From NCBI RefSeq assembly GCF_019392335.1, contig NZ_JAHXRQ010000004.1:62001-126000 (forward strand): a stretch of 64,000 nucleotides of DNA, in the 5' to 3' direction. The notes under the pieces were generated by a model that was not told where the DNA came from, did not search any database, and was given only the letters and a program-made list of their open reading frames with translations. Below are positions 28,537-37,437 of this stretch, one piece after another; within the stretch, counting starts at the first letter, position 1; each line of letters begins with the position of its first letter. The position numbers and the translations under genes are program-made. The stretch comes from Mameliella sp. CS4 (GTDB lineage Bacteria > Pseudomonadota > Alphaproteobacteria > Rhodobacterales > Rhodobacteraceae).

Positions 28537-30576
28537 TCAGCCCGCGACCCGGGTCCCGTCCCCGGTATCAAGCTGCCTGGCGATGGCCTGCATCAGGGTC
28601 GAGCCGCGCACCGGTTTGCTCAGGAACCCGTCCATGCCAACCGCCCGGGCATCTTCGCGATCCTTCTCGAAGGCATTGCCAGTCAGCGCGATGATCGGAC
28701 GATGGGGCCAACCCCGCAACCGGGCGGTCTCGCGGATCATCCGGGTGGCATCCAACCCGTTCATCACCGGCATCGACAGGTCCATCAGGACAAGATCAAA
28801 CCTGTCGGGATGAAAGAGTTCGACCGCCGCGCGCCCGTTGTCAGCAAGCGTGACCTCGGCGCCCCGCCGCTCCAGCAGTTTCTGTGCGACGGCTTGGTTG
28901 GTGCGGTTGTCCTCGGCCACCAGCACGCGAATCCCGTCCAGCCGCATCTGTGCAAGGGCCAGTGGTTCCGACAGCGGTTTGCCCGAGGCAACCGCGGACA
29001 AGGGCAGATCCACGGTAAAGACTGATCCCAACCCCAGGGTCGACCGCGCGGAAATCTCTCCGCCCATCGCGCCGATCAACCGTTTTGAAATGCTCAGGCC
29101 CAGCCCCGTCCCCTCGAAGGCGCGATCACGGCCCTGGTGGACCTGCTCGAAAGGGTCAAAGATCGCGGCAAGCCGGCCCGCAGGGATACCGATGCCCGTG
29201 TCGGAAACGGCGAAGCGCAGCATGCCGCCACTGGTGGTCACCCGCGACAGGCGCAGAGACACCTCGCCCGCCACCGTGAACTTGATCGCATTGCCCATGA
29301 GGTTCATCAGCACCTGGCGGATCCGCAGCGCATCGCCCTCCACAACCCCGGGCACATCCGCATCGACGGTGCAGCGCAGGCCCAACCCTTTCTGTCCGGC
29401 CAGCGGCACCAGCAGGTGACGCACGTCCTCGACCAGCGATGCCGGGGCAAAAGGGACCTGTTCGATCTCCAGCCGACCGGCCTCGACCTTGGAGAAATCA
29501 AGGATGTCCGAGATCAGCGAAGTCAGGGCCAGTGCGGCGCTGCGGATCGTGGCGACATACTCGGCCTGTTCGACGCTGAGCTCGGTCTCGGTCAGCAGGT
29601 CCGCCATCCCGACGATGCCGTTCATCGGGGTCCGGATCTCATGGCTCATGTTGGCAAGAAAGCTGGACTTCGCCTTGTTCGCCACATCCGCCGCATCCCG
29701 CGCCGCCCGCAGCGCCGCGTTCTGGTTGCGCAGATCGGTGATGTCCGTGTGGACCAGTACATGCCCGCCCGAGGGGCGCGGCGTGGCCTGCAGGTAAAAG
29801 CTCCGCCCCGAATCCGGGATGCGCAGCATCACCTTTTCCCCGGCGGCCAGCATTTCCTGCACTTCAAGGTGGAACTGTTCGTCGCCCGTTGCCTTGTTCC
29901 AGCCGATCAGCTGGTCGATGTGATCGCGAATCCGCATCCCGACGGGGACATCGCCATTGCCCAGCCCGTGCAGGCGCAGATAGGCGGCGTTGACCCGCAG
30001 AATGCGGTTTTCCGGATCGTCGATCCCGGTGCCGCTGGTGACAAGCAACCCCTCGCCCATGCCCTCGACGATTTCCGTCAGCAGGCGGTTGGTTTCGGTC
30101 AGTTCGGCAGCCTTGGCGACAAGGCTTTGTTCCAAAGCGGCGGTCCGGCGGTTCAATCCGGCAATCAGGGAATCGGCAACCTCGGCCTTTTGCAGCACAT
30201 CGCTGATATTCAGCGTGATGCCGTGATAGCCGGCAAACGCCCCGTCGGCGTCGTGCAGCGGCACGGCACTGTCCATCAGGACCGCCCGGCTGCCGTTGAC
30301 CAGCACACGTTCGTAGCTGAGGCTGCGGATCTCCTGCTGGTCCCGCATGACCTGCATCAGCCGGTCGATCCCCGCCTGATCCTGATCCTGGCCTTCGGGC
30401 GACAGGATGCGCAGGCCCAGCAATTCGTCGGCGGTCATGCGCAGGCCGGAATGGCGGATGTTCACGTAGCGCAGCCTGAAATTGGCATCCGCCTGCCATG
30501 TCCATGCCGGCATCAGGTGGATCACGTCCGACCAGATCCTGGCGTCTTTCTCCCTGTCGGTGTCCGTGTCCGGCAT
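28537..30576 (-). CDS. Hybrid sensor histidine kinase/response regulator (PAS-PAS-HK-REC)
   Basis: A 679-residue soluble hybrid kinase. Two PAS-like domains occupy the N-terminal half (WTWQADANFRLRYVN..., then a second around residues 180-300). HisKA has FLANMSHEIRTPMNGIVG (His about 320), HATPase has LMNLMGNAIKFT, VSDTGIGIP and GTGLGLSISKRL, and a C-terminal receiver domain has VLVAEDNRTNQAVA and phospho-acceptor DLVLMDLSMPVMNG. No transmembrane segment is seen, so it senses a cytoplasmic signal. It is antisense between ilvB and ilvN. The ATG at 30576 (MPDTDTDREK) is preferred; ATGs further upstream give a longer reading without added homology. Confidence 0.9.
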   Translation of the reverse strand: MPDTDTDREKDARIWSDVIHLMPAWTWQADANFRLRYVNIRHSGLRMTADELLGLRILSPEGQDQDQAGIDRLMQVMRDQQEIRSLSYERVLVNGSRAVLMDSAVPLHDADGAFAGYHGITLNISDVLQKAEVADSLIAGLNRRTAALEQSLVAKAAELTETNRLLTEIVEGMGEGLLVTSGTGIDDPENRILRVNAAYLRLHGLGNGDVPVGMRIRDHIDQLIGWNKATGDEQFHLEVQEMLAAGEKVMLRIPDSGRSFYLQATPRPSGGHVLVHTDITDLRNQNAALRAARDAADVANKAKSSFLANMSHEIRTPMNGIVGMADLLTETELSVEQAEYVATIRSAALALTSLISDILDFSKVEAGRLEIEQVPFAPASLVEDVRHLLVPLAGQKGLGLRCTVDADVPGVVEGDALRIRQVLMNLMGNAIKFTVAGEVSLRLSRVTTSGGMLRFAVSDTGIGIPAGRLAAIFDPFEQVHQGRDRAFEGTGLGLSISKRLIGAMGGEISARSTLGLGSVFTVDLPLSAVASGKPLSEPLALAQMRLDGIRVLVAEDNRTNQAVAQKLLERRGAEVTLADNGRAAVELFHPDRFDLVLMDLSMPVMNGLDATRMIRETARLRGWPHRPIIALTGNAFEKDREDARAVGMDGFLSKPVRGSTLMQAIARQLDTGDGTRVAG

Positions 30577-30768
30577 CAAGTCGGCCTTCTGATGGGCATT
30601 ACAGTCGCAGCGCGGCGAAACCGGCGTAGCGTGAAACGATTGACAGGCCATTAAATGCCGGAGGCGCCGCGTTTTGGGCCGCTCTCTTCTGGTCAAAGCC
30701 GTCGTTCTTGGCTACACCTTTCGCGGCCCGTCGCCCGGCGGGCCGGCACTCCTCAGAAAGGCCCAGAG

Positions 30769-31329
30769 ATGTCAGCACTCAAGATCAAGAAAGGCTCGAG
30801 CAAGCACTCCGCCTACAACCTCCGCCCGAATTTCTCGGACGTGCAGGAGACGCATACCGTCGCCGTGCTTGTAGAGAACGAGCCGGGCGTGCTGGCACGC
30901 GTGATCGGGCTGTTTTCGGGCCGTGGCTATAACATCGACAGCCTGACCGTGGCCGAGGTCGACCACGAAGGCCACCTGAGCCGGATCACCATCGTCACCA
31001 GCGGCACCCCGCAGGTGATCGAACAGATCAAGGCTCAGCTGGGCCGCATCGTGTCGGTGCGCGAAGTGCACGACCTGACGGTCGAGGGAAAATCCGTCGA
31101 ACGTGAACTGGCGCTGCTCAAGGTTGCCGGATCGGGGGACAAGCGGGTCGAGGCGCTGCGCCTCGCGGATATCTTCCGCGCCCATGTCGTCGATTCAACG
31201 CTGGAAAGTTTTGTCTTTCAGTTGACCGGCACGCCGGACAAGATCGACGCCTTTGCCGACCTGATGCGGCCGCTTGGCCTGACCGAGGTCGCCCGGACCG
31301 GTGTCGCCGCCTTGGCGCGCGGGATCTGA
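30769..31329 (+). CDS. ilvN: Acetolactate synthase small (regulatory) subunit
   Basis: A 186-residue ACT-domain protein. TVAVLVENEPGVLARVIGLFSGRGYNIDSLTV is the valine-binding ACT domain, followed by a second domain with the ELALLKV and RLADIFRAHVVDST motifs typical of IlvH/IlvN. It activates and confers valine inhibition on IlvB. In many bacteria it directly follows ilvB. Here an acyltransferase gene and an antisense hybrid kinase intervene, and a terminator follows ilvB, so it needs its own promoter in 30577-30768. Confidence 0.96.
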   Translation: MSALKIKKGSSKHSAYNLRPNFSDVQETHTVAVLVENEPGVLARVIGLFSGRGYNIDSLTVAEVDHEGHLSRITIVTSGTPQVIEQIKAQLGRIVSVREVHDLTVEGKSVERELALLKVAGSGDKRVEALRLADIFRAHVVDSTLESFVFQLTGTPDKIDAFADLMRPLGLTEVARTGVAALARGI

Positions 31330-31377
31330 AGGTCCTGTTCGGCATGGCCCGGATCACCCAGATCCCGGCCAGCCGTT

Positions 31378-31698
31378 TCAGCTGGCGCGGCGCGCCTCCG
31401 GAAAACTGACAACATTGCCCGCCGGCGCGGTTTTGGCCGGGCCACGGGTTTTAAGCTCGTGAACGATGGCCGGGGCAAAGCCCGCATCGACACGACGCAG
31501 GTTACGTGCCCTGCGAACGTCCCGCTCTTCGCGCAGGTCGAACTGGATCAGGTCCCCGGCATCGAGGCCCAGACCGTCGTGCACGTTCTGCTCCGCTGCT
31601 GTGTAGTAAGCGAGATTTCCGTGGTCTTCGCACCAGATCACAGCTTTGCTGTCACTGGCATCCGCCCACAAAACAACGCCAAACATCTGATCTTGCAT
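31378..31698 (-). CDS. Conserved hypothetical protein
   Basis: A 106-residue soluble protein starting MQDQMFGVVLWADASDSKAVIWCEDHGNLAYY. The N-terminal half (about 1-60) looks like a small beta-barrel, with alternating hydrophobic strands and DLIQFDLREER; the C-terminal tail is basic and disordered. No domain recognised with confidence. It is divergent from the XRE regulator at 31880, sharing the control region with inverted repeats. The open frame extends to 31815 but the extension looks non-coding. Confidence 0.6.
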   Translation of the reverse strand: MQDQMFGVVLWADASDSKAVIWCEDHGNLAYYTAAEQNVHDGLGLDAGDLIQFDLREERDVRRARNLRRVDAGFAPAIVHELKTRGPAKTAPAGNVVSFPEARRAS

Positions 31699-31828
31699 AA
31701 GTACACCCACTGATGGTCGCCTGTTCAGGGTGAAGGAATCCTTTCCAAGCCGACAGATTATTTTCCGTGTCGCCTTCTTGATTTTTGTGGCGCAAGACGT
31801 CACTTTTGGCGCCAATGAGCATCACTAC

Positions 31829-31856
31829 TGACGCTAAACCGCACCAGGTAGCGTCA
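31829..31856. promoter_or_regulatory. Inverted repeat TGACGCTA-N12-TAGCGTCA upstream of XRE regulator
   Basis: A perfect 8-bp inverted repeat with arms TGACGCTA (31829-31836) and TAGCGTCA (31849-31856), 24 bp before the regulator start codon and in the divergent region with 31378-31698. The centre-to-centre spacing of 20 bp (two turns) suits a dimeric regulator. It is a candidate autoregulatory operator. Confidence 0.5.
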
Positions 31857-31879
31857 CAGGTTCGGATCAAAAGGCTAAA

Positions 31880-32746
31880 ATGCTGCACTTCAAAGGCACT
31901 ACGGGACAGGATCGCACCATCATGGCGGAGAAACTTGCCACAAATTCGACCAAGCGAGGCCCAACACCGTCCGAACTCCGTAGTATGCTTGGCGCCAACC
32001 TGAGACAGCTGTCACAACGCGCGCCGTCGATTTCGGCGCTTTGCCGCGAGCTGGGGATCAACCGGACCCAGTACAACCGCTACCTGGCCGGCGAGAGCTT
32101 CCCGCGACCGGACGTGCTGCATCGGATCTGCTCCTATTTCAACGTCGACGCCCGCATCCTGCTGGAACCCGTTGGCGACATCAGTGACAGCAACGCCAGC
32201 ATCTTCAACAACCCGGCTATCTCGGATTTCCTGGGCGGCGCCACGCGGCCCGTCTCCGAAGAGGACTTTCCCAGCGGGTTCTATCGGTTCGCACGGCGCA
32301 GTTTCCTGGACGAAAACATGTTCGTGCGGGGACTGATCTATGTCTTCCGCAACCGCCAGGGCACCTTTCTCAAGGGGTTCGAAGCCAAGGATGCCATGCG
32401 CCAGCAGGGCTTGCACACCGACCCCGCCACACGCGAATTCCGTGGCGCCGTGATCCCCCAGGAAGACGGGATTGCCGCCCTGGTCAGCCGGCACGGCTCG
32501 ATCACCTCCTCTTTCAATTACCTTGCGCGCATCCCTTCTTTCGAAAACAATTTCTGGGCCGGTTATGTGACCCGCACCGTCCGCGAAAATGTCGCCGGAC
32601 GCCGGGTTGAGCGCCTGGTCTATGAATACCTCGGAAACAGCATGAAGGACGTCCTGCCCGCGGCCCGCAGTTCCGGCTTCTGCCTTGAATCCGACCTGCT
32701 GACCTACCAGCGCAATCTGCTGAAACCCGACGCCCCCTTCGTCTAG
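31880..32746 (+). CDS. XRE-family transcriptional regulator with large C-terminal domain
   Basis: A 288-residue regulator. The N-terminal HTH (about residues 33-85) has MLGANLRQLSQRAPSISALCRELGINRTQYNRYLAGESFPRPDVLHRICSYF, a XRE/Cro-type helix-turn-helix. The C-terminal 180 residues contain no domain I recognise (FYRFARRSFLDENMFVRGLIYVFRNRQ...). AAAAGG at 31869-31874 favours the ATG at 31880; an internal ATG at 31922 is the alternative. The Rieske oxygenase gene begins 117 bp downstream on the same strand, so regulation of that gene is plausible. Confidence 0.8.
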   Translation: MLHFKGTTGQDRTIMAEKLATNSTKRGPTPSELRSMLGANLRQLSQRAPSISALCRELGINRTQYNRYLAGESFPRPDVLHRICSYFNVDARILLEPVGDISDSNASIFNNPAISDFLGGATRPVSEEDFPSGFYRFARRSFLDENMFVRGLIYVFRNRQGTFLKGFEAKDAMRQQGLHTDPATREFRGAVIPQEDGIAALVSRHGSITSSFNYLARIPSFENNFWAGYVTRTVRENVAGRRVERLVYEYLGNSMKDVLPAARSSGFCLESDLLTYQRNLLKPDAPFV

Positions 32747-32863
32747 AGGCCGTCTGCGCCATCCAAGGTCGTTTTGATACAATCCGTGTCGGCTTTGATT
32801 GGGACAAGAGCGTATTCCGCAATTAACGCGGACTCCAATCCACGTCAGCAGAAGGCTTTTCCC

Positions 32864-34024
32864 ATGACCATTGCCCCAACCGATCTTGACAGCGTCCGCC
32901 GTCCCGTCGCCCAGGCCAATGGCCTGCCCAATGCGCATTACATCGACCCGGCCGTCTTTGCAGAAGAGCGCGAAGCTCTGCTGCTTTCCCAGTGGGCCGG
33001 TCTGGCCGTGGCCGCGGACGTGCCGGAAAACGGCGATGCCAAGCCGATCACCTTCCTCGGGATGCCGCTCTTGCTGCTGCGGGGCCGTGACGGCGCCGTT
33101 CGGGTGTTCCAGAACATCTGCCGCCACCGCGGCATGATCCTGGTCGAGGAAGCCCGCAAGATCGAGGGCGCGATCCGCTGCCCCTATCACTCATGGTGCT
33201 ACGGATCCGATGGCCGCCTCGTCAGCACGCCGCACGTGGGCGGCCCCGGCCACAACACCCACGAGGCGATCGACCGCAGCACATTGGGCCTGATCGAGGT
33301 GCGCAGTCACATCTGGCGCGACGTGGTCTGGATCAACGTCTCTGGCGACGCGCCAGAGTTCGAAGACGCCATGAGCGATGTCATGACCCGCTGGGCCGAA
33401 TTCGAAAAGCCGCTCTACCACGGCGGCGCCGACAGCACGATCACGATGGAGGTCCAGACCAACTGGAAACTCGCGGTCGAAAACTTCTGCGAGAGCTATC
33501 ACCTGCCCTGGGTGCACCCCGGTCTGAACTCCTATTCCCGGCTCGAGGATCACTACAACATCGAGGAACCCGGCGCCTATTCCGGCCAGGGCACGCTGGT
33601 CTATCGCCAGGTGACCAACGAGAACGGCGACCCCTTCCCCGATTTCGAGGGCATCTCGGACAAGTGGGACACCGCCGCCGAATACATCGCCGCCTATCCC
33701 AACGTCCTTTTGGGTGTGCACCGCGACCAGGCCTTTGCCATCGTCCTCTTGCCCGAGGGGCCCGGCAAGACGGTCGAACACATCCACCTCTACTACTCCC
33801 AGCCCAAGACCGACAGCGGATTGCGGCAACGCAACACGCAACTCTGGAAGACCGTCTTCGAGGAAGACATCTTTGTCGTCGAGGGCATGCAGCGCGGGCG
33901 CTACGCCTCGGGTTTCGATGGTGGCCGCTTTTCTCCGGCGATGGACAGCCCCACTCATTGTTTCCATGACTGGGTGGCGTCCAAGATCCAGACCCATCGC
34001 AGCCTGTCGGACGCCGCCGAATGA
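32864..34024 (+). CDS. Rieske non-heme iron oxygenase, alpha subunit (choline/carnitine/betaine monooxygenase-like)
   Basis: A 386-residue Rieske oxygenase. The [2Fe-2S] ligands are C86, H88, C106 and H109 (CRHRGMIL, CPYHSW). The mononuclear iron site lies in VENFCESYHLPWVHP, with H213 and H218 as ligands and E210 as the probable bridging acid between the centres. That glutamate occurs in quaternary-amine oxygenases such as CntA, whereas naphthalene-type enzymes have Asp. Substrates of that class include carnitine, choline, betaines and stachydrine. No reductase gene is adjacent. A small helical gene overlaps its stop codon (ATGA). Confidence 0.85.
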   Translation: MTIAPTDLDSVRRPVAQANGLPNAHYIDPAVFAEEREALLLSQWAGLAVAADVPENGDAKPITFLGMPLLLLRGRDGAVRVFQNICRHRGMILVEEARKIEGAIRCPYHSWCYGSDGRLVSTPHVGGPGHNTHEAIDRSTLGLIEVRSHIWRDVVWINVSGDAPEFEDAMSDVMTRWAEFEKPLYHGGADSTITMEVQTNWKLAVENFCESYHLPWVHPGLNSYSRLEDHYNIEEPGAYSGQGTLVYRQVTNENGDPFPDFEGISDKWDTAAEYIAAYPNVLLGVHRDQAFAIVLLPEGPGKTVEHIHLYYSQPKTDSGLRQRNTQLWKTVFEEDIFVVEGMQRGRYASGFDGGRFSPAMDSPTHCFHDWVASKIQTHRSLSDAAE

Positions 34025-34233
34025 AGGCGCTGGACGACATGCTGCTTGCGGCGCATGAGGCCGGCGACCGTCCGGCGCTGGTGGGGCTCTATGCCCAGGC
34101 GGCAGAGACGGTCAACGATATGGATGCCGCCTGTTTCTACCTCACCCATGCCTATGTCTTCGCGCTGGAGCTGGGAGACAGGCGCGCCACGGCGCTGCAT
34201 GCGCGACTCAAGGCCGAGGGGCGCGAGGCCTGA
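34021..34233 (+). CDS. Small helical protein coupled to Rieske oxygenase
   Basis: A 70-residue, all-helical protein (MKALDDMLLAAHEAGDRPALVGLYAQAAETVNDMDAACFYLTHAYVFALELGDRRATALHARL...) with TPR-like A/L/Y spacing. It starts within the oxygenase stop codon (ATGA), so it is translationally coupled to it. There is no signal peptide or membrane segment. The function is unknown; an accessory or subunit role for the oxygenase is suggested only by coupling. Confidence 0.75.
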   Translation: MKALDDMLLAAHEAGDRPALVGLYAQAAETVNDMDAACFYLTHAYVFALELGDRRATALHARLKAEGREA

Positions 34234-34243
34234 GGACAGGGCA

Positions 34244-34267
34244 GAGAGGCGCTGTAGGGCGCCTCTC
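34244..34267. terminator. Hairpin between convergent genes (weak terminator)
   Basis: A 9-bp stem GAGAGGCGC / GCGCCTCTC with loop TGTAGG. It overlaps the stop codon of the DUF2189 gene, and no T-run follows on either strand. Confidence 0.4.
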
Positions 34268-35069
34268 AGGCCACGACATGCGCCCCGGCCTCGTGCCGGG
34301 TGCCATAGGCGATCATGTCGTACAGGTGCCAGGTCGCGTGCCCCAAGAGCGGCAGCGAGATAAACAGCCCCAGGAACCCCGGCAGCATCGACACCAAGGT
34401 GACCGCCGCCACGAATACCGCCCAGGCGAACATCGTCACCGGGTGTTTCTGCACGTAGGTGAAAGAGGTGATCATGCCGGTCACGAAGTCGATGTCCCGG
34501 TCCAGCAGCATGGGCAGCGACAGAACCGAGATCATGTAGAGCACGATCGAAAAGACCGCACCGACGCCCGTCCCCACCGCCAGCATTGTCAGCCCGTTGG
34601 CAGTGAAATAGATGTCCAGCGAGCTGGAGACATTGGTCATCGTCGAGAGACCCAGGAACAGCGCAAAGATCATGTGCGCCAAAAAGAACCAGAACAGGAA
34701 GATCACCAACACCACCGCCCCCAGCCAGGGCAACTGCCCCCCGCCAGAGCGTTTCACCACGCTCAGGATCTGCATCCAGTCCAGCGGCCGGTCCTGCTCG
34801 ATCCTGCGGCTGACATCGTAGAACCCGACGGCAGCAAAGGGCGCGATCAGCGGAAAGCCGATGGCCGCAAAGACCAGCCAATAGCTTTGTCCGGTGATCC
34901 AGGTGATCCAGGTCATGAACCAGCCGCCGAGGAAATAGACAGAGGCAAAGAGCACGGCAAAGCCCGGCGCGCGCCGCAGATCGCTCCAGCCGCGCCGCAG
35001 CGCCTCTTTCAACAGCGCCGGGTCGACCGGACCCAGTTCGGGCACACCGGGTTTGGGGGTATCGGGCAT
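34266..35069 (-). CDS. DUF2189 multi-pass membrane protein
   Basis: A 267-residue integral membrane protein with about six hydrophobic segments. WSDLRRAPGFAVLFASVYFLGGW and PLIAPFAAVGFYDVSRRIEQ are typical of the DUF2189 family common in Rhodobacterales. Function unknown. The strand is opposite to its neighbours, and an imperfect hairpin (34244-34267, GAGAGGCGC / GCGCCTCTC) lies at the convergent junction. A repeat-bearing gap of about 325 bp lies upstream. Confidence 0.85.
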   Translation of the reverse strand: MPDTPKPGVPELGPVDPALLKEALRRGWSDLRRAPGFAVLFASVYFLGGWFMTWITWITGQSYWLVFAAIGFPLIAPFAAVGFYDVSRRIEQDRPLDWMQILSVVKRSGGGQLPWLGAVVLVIFLFWFFLAHMIFALFLGLSTMTNVSSSLDIYFTANGLTMLAVGTGVGAVFSIVLYMISVLSLPMLLDRDIDFVTGMITSFTYVQKHPVTMFAWAVFVAAVTLVSMLPGFLGLFISLPLLGHATWHLYDMIAYGTRHEAGAHVVA

Positions 35070-35265
35070 GGCGTTCCTCCCGGGCTCTGCCCTGCGTCAC
35101 GACATGCAGTAAACGGTATATGTATCGCCAGCGTCAACAACGGAGACAGACGACGGAAATACCTCCTCCGCACGCGCATCTCCACTGCCAGCCAGGGTGA
35201 CAGCCGCTGGTCCGGCTCATGTCAGCCGCCACGCCAGCCGACACAGTGATGCGGCCCAAAGGGCT

Positions 35266-35334
35266 CGCGCCCATGTTTCTTTGGGCTCAAAATATCTCCG
35301 GGGGGCGCCGCAGGCGCGGGGGCAGAGCCCCCTC
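35266..35334 (-). repeat. 3'-end dispersed repeat, copy C
   Basis: Read on the minus strand: hairpin GGGGGC-TCT-GCCCCC, hairpin GCGCC-TGC-GGCGC, then CCCCCCGGAGATATTTTG and CCCAAAGAAACATGGG. It shares the CCGGAG/TATTTT/AAGAAACA order with copies A and D, and lies 3' of prfB in the same orientation. The rest of the gap 35070-35394 holds no gene that I can support. Confidence 0.75.
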
Positions 35335-35394
35335 CAACCGCGCCACCAGGCGCCCGCGTGATCATGGTCTGGCGGGTATCACCCCGCCACGCGA

Positions 35395-36519
35395 TCAGTC
35401 CTCGGCCTGGGCGTCCGCGCGGCTCTTGCCCGCGACGTTCAGCGCCAGCGTCGCCGCCATGAAAGGATCAAGGTCACCGTCCAGCACGCCCGAGGTATCG
35501 GCGGTCTCGTAGTTCGTCCGCAGGTCCTTGACCATCTGGTAAGGCTGCAAGACATAGGACCGGATCTGGTTGCCCCAGCCTGCGTCGCCCTTGGCCTCGT
35601 GCAGCGCGTTGACCTCGGCGTTCCGCTTGTCCAGCTCCAGCTGGTAGAGGCGCGATTTCAGCGCCTTCATGGCGATGTCACGGTTCTGGTGTTGCGACTT
35701 TTCGGACGAGGTCACGACGATCCCCGTGGGCGCGTGGGTGATCCGCACCGCCGAGTCGGTGGTGTTGACGTGCTGGCCGCCCGCGCCCGACGACCGGAAA
35801 GTGTCGATGCGGATGTCCGCCGGGTTCACCTCGATTTCGATATTGTCGTCGATCACCGGATAGGCCCCTACGGCGGCAAAGCTCGTCTCGCGCGTGCCCT
35901 TGCCAAAAGGCGAGATGCGGACGAGCCGGTGCGTGCCGCTCTCGGACTTCAGCCAGCCATAGGCGTTCGGCCCCTTGATCTGGTAGGTGGCGGATTTGAT
36001 GCCCGCCTCGGCCCCGGCCTGCTCTTCCTGCAGGTCGACCTCGAAACCGCGTTTTTCGGCCCAGCGGACGTACATCCGCGCCAGCATCTGGGCCCAGTCG
36101 CAGGCCTCGGTGCCGCCCGCGCCCGCCTTGATTTCCAGGAAGGCATCGTTACCGTCGGTCTCACCGTTCAGCAGCGCCTCGAGTTCCTTCTTGGCGGCCT
36201 TGTCCACCAGCGACGCAATCGCCGCCTCGGCGTCGGCGACCACCTCGGCGTCCTCTTCCATTTCGCCCAGTTCGATCAGCTCGATCTGGTCGGCGAGGTC
36301 CTGTTTCATGGCCGAGTAGGTTTCCATCGCATCGACCAGCTGCTGACGCTCGCGCATCAGCTTCTGCGCCGCCGCCGGGTCGTCCCAGAGGTTCGGGTCC
36401 TCGACACGGGCGTTGAATTCTTCCAGCCGGTGCTGAGCGGTGCCCCAGTCCATGCGCTGGGCCAGCAGGTCGAGCGATTTCTCGATCTTTTCCACGTGGT
36501 TCTGGGTCTCTGCGCGCAT
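35395..36519 (-). CDS. prfB: Peptide chain release factor 2
   Basis: A 374-residue class I release factor reading UAA/UGA. The stop-codon tripeptide SPF is present (VRISPFGKG) and the catalytic GGQ lies in [20 protein letters not shown] (about residue 245). The reading frame is continuous: there is no in-frame UGA near codon 25 and so no programmed frameshift, as in many alphaproteobacteria. In related genomes it commonly follows mrcA. Here an antisense kinase gene separates the two. Confidence 0.97.
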   Translation of the reverse strand: MRAETQNHVEKIEKSLDLLAQRMDWGTAQHRLEEFNARVEDPNLWDDPAAAQKLMRERQQLVDAMETYSAMKQDLADQIELIELGEMEEDAEVVADAEAAIASLVDKAAKKELEALLNGETDGNDAFLEIKAGAGGTEACDWAQMLARMYVRWAEKRGFEVDLQEEQAGAEAGIKSATYQIKGPNAYGWLKSESGTHRLVRISPFGKGTRETSFAAVGAYPVIDDNIEIEVNPADIRIDTFRSSGAGGQHVNTTDSAVRITHAPTGIVVTSSEKSQHQNRDIAMKALKSRLYQLELDKRNAEVNALHEAKGDAGWGNQIRSYVLQPYQMVKDLRTNYETADTSGVLDGDLDPFMAATLALNVAGKSRADAQAED

Positions 36520-36597
36520 TTTCTATGGTCCTGTGTCGGTCCTCTCGGGTGATGCGTGATAGCAAGGGGCAGGCCAACGGGCAAGGCGGGGCAGACT

Positions 36598-37437
36598 ATG
36601 GAAAACCGATTGCAGCGGGTTCTGAAGCACTTCGGGCTGTCCGGCGCGGCCCCCTTGGCGGAAACCGCCATTGCGGGCCTCTGGACAGCCCGTGACCGGT
36701 CCGGAAACCTGCGGGTCGTCAAGATCTATCGCAAGGGTCATTTCGGAAACGAGGCGGGCGGGATTGCCCTGATACGGGCATGGGCGGGCACCGGCGCCTG
36801 CGTGCAGGTCCTGGACACCTGTGAGGATGCGATGCTTATGCCCTGGCTCGACGGGCCGTTGCTGGGTGCCCGCAGCCGCGCGGGAGCCGACCTGGACGCC
36901 TGCGCCCGCCTCGGCCAATTGGCGGCCACCCTGCATCGGGGCCCCCTGCCCGCCCTGCCCGGTCTGCCACGTCTCGAGGATTGGTTCGACGCGCTCTTTT
37001 CCCTGCGTATGGCACCCGGCTGTGCCGAGGCGCTGAAAAGGGACATGGGGCGGGCGTCAGCCCTGGCCCGGACCCTCTTGGACGACAGTCCGCCCGCGCG
37101 CGCCCTGCACGGTGATCTGCATCACGACAATGTCCTGGAGGCCCCGCAAGGACCGGTGGCGATCGACGCCAAGGGGGTGCTGGGCGATCCGGCCTATGAG
37201 CTTGCCAATGCGCTGCGCAACCCGAAAGGGTGCGCAGCGGAGCTGCGAGATCCCGGCCACATGCGCGCCCGGCGGGACATCCTGGCAGAGCACTCCGGCA
37301 CCTGCCCCTCGCGGCTCGCCCGTTGGGGGGCCGCGAAATGCGCGCTGTCAATCGCCTGGCGCAGCGGCGGACTGTTGCAGCGGGACGCCGAGGCAGACCT
37401 CCTGGCCCTGCTCCTTGCGCAGGCAGAGGTTCAGTAA
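36598..37437 (+). CDS. Aminoglycoside/hydroxyurea-type phosphotransferase (APH(6)-like)
   Basis: A 279-residue protein-kinase-fold phosphotransferase. RNLRVVKIYRKG carries an ATP-binding lysine, the catalytic loop is HGDLHHDNVL (about residue 172), and IDAKGVLGDPAYELANALRNP supplies the metal-binding Asp. The IDAKGVLGDPAYE signature matches the APH(6)/hydroxyurea kinase family that includes streptomycin 6-kinases. Whether it phosphorylates an antibiotic or another small molecule is unknown. It is on the plus strand between mrcA and prfB (both minus), and its 3' end overlaps mrcA by 7 bp. Confidence 0.85.
   Translation: MENRLQRVLKHFGLSGAAPLAETAIAGLWTARDRSGNLRVVKIYRKGHFGNEAGGIALIRAWAGTGACVQVLDTCEDAMLMPWLDGPLLGARSRAGADLDACARLGQLAATLHRGPLPALPGLPRLEDWFDALFSLRMAPGCAEALKRDMGRASALARTLLDDSPPARALHGDLHHDNVLEAPQGPVAIDAKGVLGDPAYELANALRNPKGCAAELRDPGHMRARRDILAEHSGTCPSRLARWGAAKCALSIAWRSGGLLQRDAEADLLALLLAQAEVQ

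Noticed and set aside
35395..36519. Programmed frameshift in prfB
   Set aside because: The reading frame is continuous with no in-frame UGA in the early region.
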